41,684 nt of DNA from assembly GCA_945866135.1 (NCBI GenBank), contig CAMBGF010000004.1:1-41684 (forward strand). The letters run 5' to 3'. Position numbers and translations under genes: made by a program. Within the stretch, counting starts at the first letter, position 1; the number at the start of each line of letters is the position of its first letter. Shown here piece by piece: positions 25,972-32,880 of the stretch. Source of the DNA: Bifidobacterium breve (GTDB taxonomy: Bacteria; Actinomycetota; Actinomycetes; S36-B12; UBA5976). The notes under the pieces are model-generated. The model ran no database searches. It was not told the origin of the DNA and saw nothing but the letters and a program-made list of their open reading frames with translations.

Positions 25972-26736
25972 ATGAACCAGACCATGAGATTTGAAGGCAA
26001 GACAGCGATCGTAACCGGGGGCGCCGGTGGTATCGGAACTGCAATTTGTCAACGCCTCGCTGGCGAAGGCGCTTTTGTGGTGGTTACTGACACTAATTCT
26101 GAGAATGCCAAAAAAGTTGCTGCGGACATATCAGCCAACGGCGGCAATGCTGTTGCAATGCCAGCGGACATTTCGAAAGAGAATGAGTGCACGGAGCTAA
26201 TTAAAAAAGTATTTTCCTTGCGTGGGCAAATTGATGTACTTGTAAATAATGCCGGAATTATGCGCCGCGGAAATATTTTAGATATTTCGGTTCAAGACTG
26301 GAATGATTTATTTGCGGTAAATATAAATTCAATGTTTCATTTATGCCGAGCTGCATTGCCGCACATGATTGCTGGCGGTGGTGGTGCGATCGTAAACACG
26401 GCGTCGCAATGGGGTTTATATCCTGCGCCAAATTGCATCGGCTACAACGTGTCAAAGGCAGCCGTAGCAGCTTTCTCGCAAAATCTTGCACGTGACTACG
26501 CCCCGCACAATGTCCGCGTAAATGCCGTTTGCCCTGGAGAAATCCACACCCCAATGTTGGAAGCTGGCGCAAAAAGATCTGGTCGCACGATTGCAGATCT
26601 AGATGCCCTAGTTCCATTTGGTCGAGTAGGTCGTCCAGACGAGGTTGCTGCGTTAGTTGCATTCTTGGCATCAGAGGAAGCAGCGTTTATGTGTGGTTCG
26701 CTAGTTGAAATAACTGGCGCACAACCTGTTGCTTAA
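25972..26736 (+). CDS. SDR family oxidoreductase
   Basis: Classical short-chain dehydrogenase/reductase, 254 residues. Cofactor motif TGGAGGIG (15-22), NNAG (92-95), catalytic Ser145, Tyr158 and Lys162 (YNVSK), and ICPG-like VCPGEIHTP. An Asp at the end of the second strand (VTDTN) favours NAD(H). The substrate is unknown. The first ATG (25972) has AGGAA 5 nt upstream; an ATG four codons later is the alternative. It is divergent from the MgtE-like gene and followed after 21 nt by the acyltransferase with its own leaderless promoter. Confidence 0.9.
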   Translation: MNQTMRFEGKTAIVTGGAGGIGTAICQRLAGEGAFVVVTDTNSENAKKVAADISANGGNAVAMPADISKENECTELIKKVFSLRGQIDVLVNNAGIMRRGNILDISVQDWNDLFAVNINSMFHLCRAALPHMIAGGGGAIVNTASQWGLYPAPNCIGYNVSKAAVAAFSQNLARDYAPHNVRVNAVCPGEIHTPMLEAGAKRSGRTIADLDALVPFGRVGRPDEVAALVAFLASEEAAFMCGSLVEITGAQPVA

Positions 26737-26745
26737 GACTTAAAG

Positions 26746-26751
26746 TAACCT
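26746..26751 (+). promoter_or_regulatory. -10 box for leaderless acyltransferase transcript
   Basis: TAACCT (TANNNT) ends 6 nt before the ATG at 26758, in the 21-nt gap after the SDR gene. It gives the gene its own start even though it is close behind another gene. Confidence 0.55.
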
Positions 26752-26757
26752 CTTGTT

Positions 26758-27465
26758 ATGCGCGGTCAACCAGGTACATTCTTAGCTGGACTTGCACGGC
26801 GCCTCACTAAAATCGAAATTACTGGACTAGAAAATCTGGAAGTTTTAGATCAGCCAGGCCCAGCAATGATCGTGGTTAACCACACCACAATCGTTGATGT
26901 TGTGGTTGTGATTGGAACTTTGCATAAATACGGTTTCACAGTTGATGGTCCATGTGAAAAACTCAAAAAAAGCGGCTGTGCCCATCGCCGCCATCTGCGC
27001 CCAGTAGGGACATCTGATATGTGGAATTTTCAGCTGGCAAAACAAATCGTAAGTGGCAGTGGCATTATTCCAACTGATCAATTTAATGGCAGTAGTGCCT
27101 ACCGAGTAGCGCTAACTGCGCTGCGAAACCAAGAATGTGTCTTGATGTACCCCGAAGGTGATGTGCAAATAAATGCCCAAGCTTCGCCGCGACCCTGGCG
27201 GCGCGGCACAGCAGCGCTAGCAAAATCGGTGGCTATGCCGATAGTGCCAATTGCTCATCACGACAGTAGAAAGCTGGGCACGGGAAGCGCACAACGCAGT
27301 ATCTTGCAGGCGCTCACTCGCGTTGTTAAACGCCCCACGATTCACTTGATGATCGGCAAGCCGATTCTTGCAAGTGAAATCGCCAATTTAAATGAACAGG
27401 AAACTAGTACTTATCTAGAAGAAAAGTTATTGAATCTTTGGAAAAAAGTTAGCGCCCTAACTTAA
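26758..27465 (+). CDS. PlsC-like 1-acylglycerol-3-phosphate acyltransferase family
   Basis: Membrane-associated glycerolipid acyltransferase, 235 residues. The catalytic H-x4-D motif reads NHTTIVD (His42, Asp47). The acyl-acceptor motif is MYPEGD instead of the usual FPEGT. Motif IV is MPIVPIAH. These deviations suggest a specialised substrate rather than the housekeeping enzyme. The C-terminal tail is helical. The start is set by a leaderless box and has no Shine-Dalgarno. Its stop codon overlaps the stop of the convergent helicase in TTAA (27462-27465). Confidence 0.85.
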   Translation: MRGQPGTFLAGLARRLTKIEITGLENLEVLDQPGPAMIVVNHTTIVDVVVVIGTLHKYGFTVDGPCEKLKKSGCAHRRHLRPVGTSDMWNFQLAKQIVSGSGIIPTDQFNGSSAYRVALTALRNQECVLMYPEGDVQINAQASPRPWRRGTAALAKSVAMPIVPIAHHDSRKLGTGSAQRSILQALTRVVKRPTIHLMIGKPILASEIANLNEQETSTYLEEKLLNLWKKVSALT

Positions 27466-29012
27466 GAATCTTGTTGACTACTTCGGGTGCGATTACGTTG
27501 GCGTGGTGCGCGCTCCTTTGGAGCCGCCTTTTCACCAGAGGTTTGCGCGCTTGAACTAGTTGAAGTTTTTCGCGGGGTACTTGAAGATTTATTGTTTCCT
27601 TGCGAACTTCCGGAACCGCTTCGCCCAGAACTAGGCCGACTGGAACCAGAGCGGCTTGCTTGCGGCTTACTGGAGTTTCCACGACGCCCAGCATTTGCGC
27701 CAGTCTCACCCAAGTCTTCAATTTTTTCGCCAGCCAAACCTTCCCGCGTGCGCGCGGAACCAGGCAAAATTCCGGTAATGCCAGCTGGAATTCCCAGGCC
27801 AATATAAACATGTTCACTAGAGGAATAAGTCTCAATTGGATCGTGGAAAGCTAAACCAAGCATGCGATTAATCATTTGCCAGCGATTGATGTCTTGCCAA
27901 TCAACAAGAGTGATTGCCACACCAGATGCGCCAGCGCGACCGGTACGACCAACTCGGTGCAAATAAGTTTTTTCATCATCTGGACACTCATAGTTAATAA
28001 CGTGAGTTACATCTGCAACGTCAATACCGCGGGCAGCAACATCAGTTGCCACCAAGACATCGACTTTGCCACTACGAAATGCGCGTAGAGCTTGTTCGCG
28101 AGCGCCTTGACCTAAATCTCCGTGCACGGCAGCCGAGGCAAAGCCGCGATTTGCTAAATCTTCGGCAAGATTGCCAGCAACTCTTTTTGTGCGGCAAAAA
28201 ATCATGGTAAGTCCGCGGCCTTGAGCTTGAAGTACGCGCGCGACTAGTTCTGGCTTATCCATTTGGTGACAGCGCCAAACATGTTGTTCGATGGCATCAA
28301 CTATCGATGAATCACTGGTTGGATCAGTGGCACGGATGTGAGTCGGCTGTGTCATGTAACGACGAGCTAGGGCAACAATCTGTCCAGGCATAGTTGCCGA
28401 GAACAACATGGTTTGCCGGCTTGCTGGAGTCTTACTAACTAAAGTCTCAACATCGGGCAAGAAACCCATGTCGAGCATTTCATCTGCTTCATCTAAAACT
28501 AAAACTTTGATGGCACTTAAATCCAAGTGGCCTTGTTTGATCATGTCAATCAAACGACCAGGAGTTCCAGCAATTACTTCCACACCATTTTTTAGCGCTT
28601 CAACTTGTGGCTCGTAAGCTTTGCCGCCATACAGACTCAAAACTCGAGCTCCCATATTTTTGCCAGCAGTTTCTAGGTCTGCGGCAACTTGGATTGCTAA
28701 TTCCCGAGTTGGCACAATCACCAGTCCTTGCGGCTTGCCAGCGTGCTTGAAACTAGCCCATTGCGGGTTAGTTGGACTGATTACTTGGGTAAGGAGCGGA
28801 ATGCCAAACCCTAAAGTCTTGCCAGTTCCAGTTTTGGCCTGGCCGATTAGATCTTGGCCAGCCATAGCTAGCGGCAAAGTTAATTCTTGAATTGGGAAAG
28901 CATCGATGATGCCTTTGCTGGCTAATGCCGAGCAAATGTCTTGGGGAACGCCGAGATCGGCAAAACTAGCGATGAGAAAACTCCTGGTAGATATAAGGAC
29001 AAAAACACACAT
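27462..29012 (-). CDS. rhlE: DEAD-box RNA helicase, RhlE type
   Basis: ATP-dependent RNA helicase, 516 residues from the ATG at 29012. Motifs in order: Q-motif region (FPIQELTLPLAM), AKTGTGKT, PTRELA, TPGR, DEAD, SAT, RGIDVADV and HRVGRTGRAG. The C-terminal ~110 residues are a Ser/Arg/Gly/Lys-rich RNA-binding tail. Start is doubtful: from the ATG, the first residues (MCVFVLISTRSFLI) are hydrophobic and foreign to the family. A strong AGGAG (28985-28981) lies 7 nt before an in-frame ATC at 28973, giving MASFADLGV, which matches the usual family start. The homologue Rv3211 also sits by the MiaE-like gene. Confidence 0.9.
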   Translation of the reverse strand: MCVFVLISTRSFLIASFADLGVPQDICSALASKGIIDAFPIQELTLPLAMAGQDLIGQAKTGTGKTLGFGIPLLTQVISPTNPQWASFKHAGKPQGLVIVPTRELAIQVAADLETAGKNMGARVLSLYGGKAYEPQVEALKNGVEVIAGTPGRLIDMIKQGHLDLSAIKVLVLDEADEMLDMGFLPDVETLVSKTPASRQTMLFSATMPGQIVALARRYMTQPTHIRATDPTSDSSIVDAIEQHVWRCHQMDKPELVARVLQAQGRGLTMIFCRTKRVAGNLAEDLANRGFASAAVHGDLGQGAREQALRAFRSGKVDVLVATDVAARGIDVADVTHVINYECPDDEKTYLHRVGRTGRAGASGVAITLVDWQDINRWQMINRMLGLAFHDPIETYSSSEHVYIGLGIPAGITGILPGSARTREGLAGEKIEDLGETGANAGRRGNSSKPQASRSGSSRPSSGRSGSGSSQGNNKSSSTPRKTSTSSSAQTSGEKAAPKERAPRQRNRTRSSQQDS

Positions 29013-29029
29013 TTTCGTGGCTAGTTTCA

Positions 29030-29035
29030 ATCGTA
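29030..29035 (-). promoter_or_regulatory. -10 box for helicase gene
   Basis: TACGAT on the minus strand would start a transcript about 10 nt before the ATG at 29012 and about 50 nt before the ATC at 28973, so the AGGAG would be in a normal leader. Confidence 0.4.
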
Positions 29036-29048
29036 CCCTGATATCGCC

Positions 29049-29054
29049 TACCCT
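29049..29054 (+). promoter_or_regulatory. -10 box for MiaE-like gene
   Basis: TACCCT (TANNNT) ends 8 nt before the GTG at 29063, close to the leaderless arrangement. It is 13 nt from the divergent TACGAT box of the helicase gene. Confidence 0.4.
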
Positions 29055-29062
29055 TAAACGTT

Positions 29063-29719
29063 GTGACTAGTCCTGCGGAAATTGACCTACTCGGTGTGCT
29101 TGCATATGGCGAGTTAGTGGCTTTTGAGCGCACTGCTGCCGATGCCAAGCTCGCGCCAAATTTGGCAGATAAGGCAGCCCTGGGAGCAATGGCAGCAGCA
29201 GAATTCGGGCACTATGAAAAAGTATCGGCGCATCTTGCCAAATTGGGCCACGATCCATTCCAAGCAATGCAACCTTTCATGGAACCACTGAATCAATTTC
29301 ACAACTCATTAACCCCGCGCGATTGGCTCGAAGGATTACTAAAGGCTTACGTTGGCGATGGCATAACTAATGATTTTTACCGAGAAATTTCTGCTCACAT
29401 AGCTACCGAAACCGCCAATTTAGTTTCGGAAGTGCTCGCTGATGTTGGGCAAGCAAATTTCTCAATTGAGCGAATTAGGCAAGCAATTGCGCTGGATCCA
29501 AAAGTATCGGGTCGACTAGCTCTCTGGGGCCGGCGGCTTATGGGCGAGATGATCAGTCAAGCAACACTTGTTGCTGCAACTCGACCCGCGCTCCAAGAAT
29601 TATTCTTGCGCCCATCAGGTAGCGACGCAGCAACGAGCGCAACTGAGTTAGTAGTCATGATTAATCGACTAACTGTTGGCCACGCTAAGCGGATGGATGT
29701 CTTAGGTTTAGCTAGCTAA
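29063..29719 (+). CDS. MiaE-like ferritin-fold protein
   Basis: 218-residue ferritin-like four-helix protein of the tRNA-(ms2io6A)-hydroxylase-like group (MiaE_2), with diiron ligands visible in helices: E17 and E22 (YGELVAFE), E47 and H50 (AAEFGHYEK), further Glu/His in HIATETANLVSE and GHAKRMD. True tRNA hydroxylase activity is unproven for this actinobacterial group. It is divergent from the RhlE gene, as in mycobacteria (Rv3210c). GTG 29063 follows a TACCCT box. Confidence 0.8.
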   Translation: MTSPAEIDLLGVLAYGELVAFERTAADAKLAPNLADKAALGAMAAAEFGHYEKVSAHLAKLGHDPFQAMQPFMEPLNQFHNSLTPRDWLEGLLKAYVGDGITNDFYREISAHIATETANLVSEVLADVGQANFSIERIRQAIALDPKVSGRLALWGRRLMGEMISQATLVAATRPALQELFLRPSGSDAATSATELVVMINRLTVGHAKRMDVLGLAS

Positions 29720-29724
29720 CCCAG

Positions 29725-29765
29725 CCAACTAGGGGTAACCCTATTAACCAACTAGGGGTAACCCT
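29725..29765 (+). repeat. two tandem 18-bp repeats, each a GNRA hairpin
   Basis: CCAACTAGGGGTAACCCT is at 29725-29742 and again at 29748-29765, 23 bp apart and identical. Each contains AGGG-GTAA-CCCT, a 4-bp stem with a GNRA-type tetraloop. They begin 5 nt after the MiaE-like stop. They could be a double transcript-end structure or a binding site. The T-rich stretch TGTGTTTT follows the second copy. Confidence 0.55.
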
Positions 29766-29828
29766 TGTGTTTTGCTAGTAATTTGATTTTTCCTAGGCAT
29801 ATTACAGAAACAGTGACTCACTTGTTAC

Positions 29829-31115
29829 ATGAACAAGTTTCCCCAACTTAGTCTTAGTTTTGCCTTGGTATTGAGTGTTGTAATCACGTCAAGTGCACAA
29901 GCAAAAGTAAAAGTTTCAAAACCGGCTGCGCCAACTGTTGCGCAAGTTTCCTCAACAAGTGTTAGCAACGGGAAAGTAAATATCACGATCACTTTAGAAT
30001 TACCCACTAATTCAAGCGGGGCAAAAATAACGGGCAGCAAAATTACCGTAGGTGGAAAATTCTGTTTGCTTAAAAATGCAAAAACTAGCTGCACCATTAA
30101 GGGTTTCAAGAATGGCGCAATCCTCAAAGTGCGCTCGCAATCCAAGAACATAAAAGGATATGGTGCGCAAAGTATTGCTGTTCGTTATGTTGCAGGGTCG
30201 TCAACTTACCGGGTACCAGTAGTTACGCGCTTGCCACAAAGTCCGATTGTTTTGCAGATAGACCCAACCCCGACGCCAAGTGAAGAAGTAGTTTTACCTG
30301 CTGATCCAACGCTGATCAACACCGCAGCAATTTCTGGACTAAGTGTGCCAAAGCCAGGAAATGTGCCAGATACGAGCGTGACGCCGGGAACTGGTTACAC
30401 CGCGAGTGTGAGTTGGTCACCCAATCCTGCAGCTTTTGTGAGCAACACTTCTTACACCGCAACCATCACTTTAACTGCCGCCACTGATTACACCTTGACA
30501 GGAGTTGCAGCGGACTTCTTTACGGTAGCGGGCAGCAGTTCCGATACCAACCCCGTTAACAGCGGCGTTGTCACCGCAGTATTTCCTGGTGTGGTTTATG
30601 CAATCAATGATGTTGGACCACTGGGTGGATTGATTTTCATTATTCCAGCAACAACTGGTAACACCGCTGGGAAATATTATGAAGCCGCAGCTGCTGATTT
30701 AAGTCCCACTAAAACCTGGTGCAATATATCAACCACAGTTGGCACCACAGGGTCTGCAATTGGCACTGGAAAAGCGAACACGGACCTTATTGCAGCCGCT
30801 TGCACATCAGGTGCTGGGCAAGATGCGGTTGATTACTCTGTCACCTTGGATTCAGCTACTTATGCAGATTGGTTCTTGCCATCTCAGGATGAACTTAATG
30901 AACTCTGCTTAGCTGCAAAAGTTACTCGACCTGGCACGAGTACTTGTGGATCAGGGAGCCTGAAATCTGGTTTTGTTGTTGATGAGTATTACTGGAGTTC
31001 TACGGAGTCATCTACAACTAGTTTTGCTCGGTATCAACATTTTTCCCAAGGACTTAAGGGTAACGGTGATAAAACTACTGCAAATAATGTTCGGGTGGTT
31101 CGGTCTTTCAGTTAG
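29829..31115 (+). CDS. secreted DUF1566 (Lcl C-terminal) surface protein
   Basis: 428 residues. A Sec signal peptide (cleavage likely after AQA at residue 25) precedes an Fn3-like region (about 33-128), a Pro/Thr linker, a beta-sandwich stretch (SYTATITLTAATDYTLTGVAADFF, about 208-231) of a surface-adhesin repeat type, and a C-terminal DUF1566/Lcl domain (about 258-428) with YADWFLPSQDELNELC and YYWSSTES and several cysteines likely in disulfides. It is probably exposed outside and may bind ligands or surfaces. I see no sortase or lipid anchor. It is inserted between core genes with no Shine-Dalgarno at its ATG. Confidence 0.8.
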   Translation: MNKFPQLSLSFALVLSVVITSSAQAKVKVSKPAAPTVAQVSSTSVSNGKVNITITLELPTNSSGAKITGSKITVGGKFCLLKNAKTSCTIKGFKNGAILKVRSQSKNIKGYGAQSIAVRYVAGSSTYRVPVVTRLPQSPIVLQIDPTPTPSEEVVLPADPTLINTAAISGLSVPKPGNVPDTSVTPGTGYTASVSWSPNPAAFVSNTSYTATITLTAATDYTLTGVAADFFTVAGSSSDTNPVNSGVVTAVFPGVVYAINDVGPLGGLIFIIPATTGNTAGKYYEAAAADLSPTKTWCNISTTVGTTGSAIGTGKANTDLIAAACTSGAGQDAVDYSVTLDSATYADWFLPSQDELNELCLAAKVTRPGTSTCGSGSLKSGFVVDEYYWSSTESSTTSFARYQHFSQGLKGNGDKTTANNVRVVRSFS

Positions 31116-31133
31116 TTCAATCTGAAATTCAAA

Positions 31134-31361
31134 TTACGAAGTGGTAGCAAAACCTACTCGGCCACTTACTGGTACGCCGATTTCTACGAAAGTGATTTTG
31201 TCGCCAGGAACTATTACGGTACGACCTTTGTCGTCAGTCAAACTTAGGACTGAACCAGCAGCCATCGCAGCATCGATAGATTTTTTCACAGCAGCAGCGG
31301 TTTCAGCACTTTCTAAAACAACTTCGCGGTTCGCGTGCGCAATACCAATTCGAATTTCCAC
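31134..31361 (-). CDS. DUF3107 family protein
   Basis: 75 residues, starting MEIRIGIAHANREVVLES and ending with a conserved IEIGVPVSGRVGFA-like segment, matching the actinobacterial DUF3107 family (Rv3208A). The function is unknown. GTG 31361 is chosen because GGAG lies 6 nt upstream; an in-frame TTG at 31373 would put that site within the gene. Convergent with the DUF1566 gene. Confidence 0.85.
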   Translation of the reverse strand: MEIRIGIAHANREVVLESAETAAAVKKSIDAAMAAGSVLSLTDDKGRTVIVPGDKITFVEIGVPVSGRVGFATTS

Positions 31362-31668
31362 TGCATACTCCAAAAGTTGGGTGCCAGTTATCAGGCTCCG
31401 TAATAAGGCAAGTCTACGTTAACTGTTGCGATCTTTCAGATTTGGTTGCGGCGGGCAGGACTAACTCGCTAGTTCCGCTTCGAGCGAAACTTGTCTGGTG
31501 AAACGGCGCTTATCCCGCGAATAAAAGTTAGTAATCGCGGGACAACTTGTCCTAGCCAGGTCAGATTCTCTGCAAAATCCTTGCGATTACTGTCCACTTG
31601 GCAACCAGTGGAAACATAACTTCTAAAAACAGGGTTGGATAGAGGTAATCAGATTTTAGGATGCTCAC
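31362..31668. other. hairpin-rich intergenic region, possible structured RNA
   Basis: About 300 nt without a gene between divergent DUF3107 and moeZ. It holds a run of dyads: AACT/AGTT around CGCT (31463-31474), an alternative stem around TCG (31471-31491), the 8-bp TCCCGCGA (31513-31520) with TCGCGGGA (31535-31542), an overlapping GGACAA-C-TTGTCC (31540-31552), and TCCACT (31593-31598) with AGTGGA (31607-31612). Too many to be idle spacing, but no known RNA family is recognised. Confidence 0.4.
31657..31662 (+). promoter_or_regulatory. -10 box for leaderless moeZ transcript
   Basis: TAGGAT (TANNNT) ends 6 nt before the ATG at 31669; a TTGGAT at 31635-31640 (16-nt spacer) may serve as the -35. 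No Shine-Dalgarno is present. Confidence 0.65.
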
Positions 31669-32859
31669 ATGTCATTGCCCCCATTAGTCCAACCAGCTGC
31701 GGAGCTATCCGTTGACGAGGTGCGTCGCTACAGCCGCCACTTGATAATTCCAGATGTTGGTATGGCCGGACAAAAGCGATTAAAGAATGCCAAGGTACTT
31801 TGCGTTGGCGCTGGTGGGTTGGGTAGTCCGGCATTGATGTATTTAGCAGCTGCTGGAGTTGGCACTTTAGGCATAGTGGAATTTGACACAGTCGATGAAT
31901 CAAATTTGCAGCGTCAAATTATTCACAGTCAAAGCGATATTGATCGACCAAAAGTTGATAGCGCAGCAGACACTGTCAAGGGAATTAACCCCTATGTAAA
32001 TGTCATCAAGCATGAAGTGCGACTAGATTCCACAAACGTGATGGAGATTTTCGGGCAGTATGACTTGATAGTTGATGGCACCGATAACTTTGCTACCCGC
32101 TATTTAGTAAATGATGCCTGCGTACTTCTAAATAAGCCATATGTTTGGGGATCGATTTATCGTTTCGATGGTCAAGCAAGTGTGTTCTGGTCCGAACATG
32201 GTCCGTGCTATCGCTGCCTGTATCCCGAGCCACCACCACCTGGCATGGTCCCATCATGTGCTGAGGGCGGCGTGCTTGGTGTGCTGTGTGCTTCGATTGG
32301 CTCGATTCAAGTTACTGAAGCGATTAAAGTTCTTACCGGAATTGGCGATGCGCTAGTTGGTTCGTTAATTGTTTATGACGCACTTGAAATGACTTACCGC
32401 AAAATTAAAGTTCGAAAAGATCCAAATTGCGCAGTTTGTGGCGAGAATCCAACTGTCACTGAACTAATTGACTATGAAGCATTCTGTGGCGCAGTATCAA
32501 CTGAAGCAGCGCAGGCTGTTGTGGATTCCACAATTAACGTGAAGCAACTTGCCGAGATGTTGCAAGCTAGAGAACGTGGTGAAAAGGATTTCGTTCTCAT
32601 TGATGTGCGCGAACCAAATGAGTACGACATTGTTAGCATTCCAGGCTCAATATTGATTCCAAAAGATAAATTCTTAATGGGCGATGCCTTAGCTAATTTG
32701 CCGGTTGATAAGCAAATTGTTTTGCATTGCAAAGTCGGTGGTCGATCTGCTGAGGTGTTAGCTGCTGTTAAGGGCGCTGGTTTTAAAGATGCGATCCATG
32801 TTGGCGGCGGCGTGCTGGCTTGGGTTAGTCAGATTGAACCAGAAAAGCCCACTTACTAG
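31669..32859 (+). CDS. moeZ: adenylyltransferase/sulfurtransferase MoeZ
   Basis: E1-like enzyme that adenylates and sulfurates small carrier proteins (MoaD, ThiS, CysO class), 396 residues. The ATP-binding GAGGLGS (47-53), a zinc tetrad made by C180/C183 and C254/C257, the loop cysteine C197 (VPSCAEGG), and a rhodanese domain (about 285-392) whose catalytic Cys354 is in HCKVGGRS. The fusion is the actinobacterial MoeZ/MoeB1 type. It supplies sulfur for molybdopterin, thiamin or cysteine. The carrier protein genes are not in this window. Confidence 0.93.
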   Translation: MSLPPLVQPAAELSVDEVRRYSRHLIIPDVGMAGQKRLKNAKVLCVGAGGLGSPALMYLAAAGVGTLGIVEFDTVDESNLQRQIIHSQSDIDRPKVDSAADTVKGINPYVNVIKHEVRLDSTNVMEIFGQYDLIVDGTDNFATRYLVNDACVLLNKPYVWGSIYRFDGQASVFWSEHGPCYRCLYPEPPPPGMVPSCAEGGVLGVLCASIGSIQVTEAIKVLTGIGDALVGSLIVYDALEMTYRKIKVRKDPNCAVCGENPTVTELIDYEAFCGAVSTEAAQAVVDSTINVKQLAEMLQARERGEKDFVLIDVREPNEYDIVSIPGSILIPKDKFLMGDALANLPVDKQIVLHCKVGGRSAEVLAAVKGAGFKDAIHVGGGVLAWVSQIEPEKPTY

Positions 32860-32880
32860 CGGACCAATGAGTTTCGTATT

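Noticed and set aside
26258-26671. Antisense open frame of 137 codons in the SDR gene
   Set aside because: It is opposite a conserved enzyme, with an implausible His/Gln/Leu-rich translation and no ribosome binding site.
31441-31491. A tRNA or known small RNA in the gap before moeZ
   Set aside because: TTCGAGC resembles a T-loop, but no acceptor, D-arm or anticodon arm can be laid out around it.
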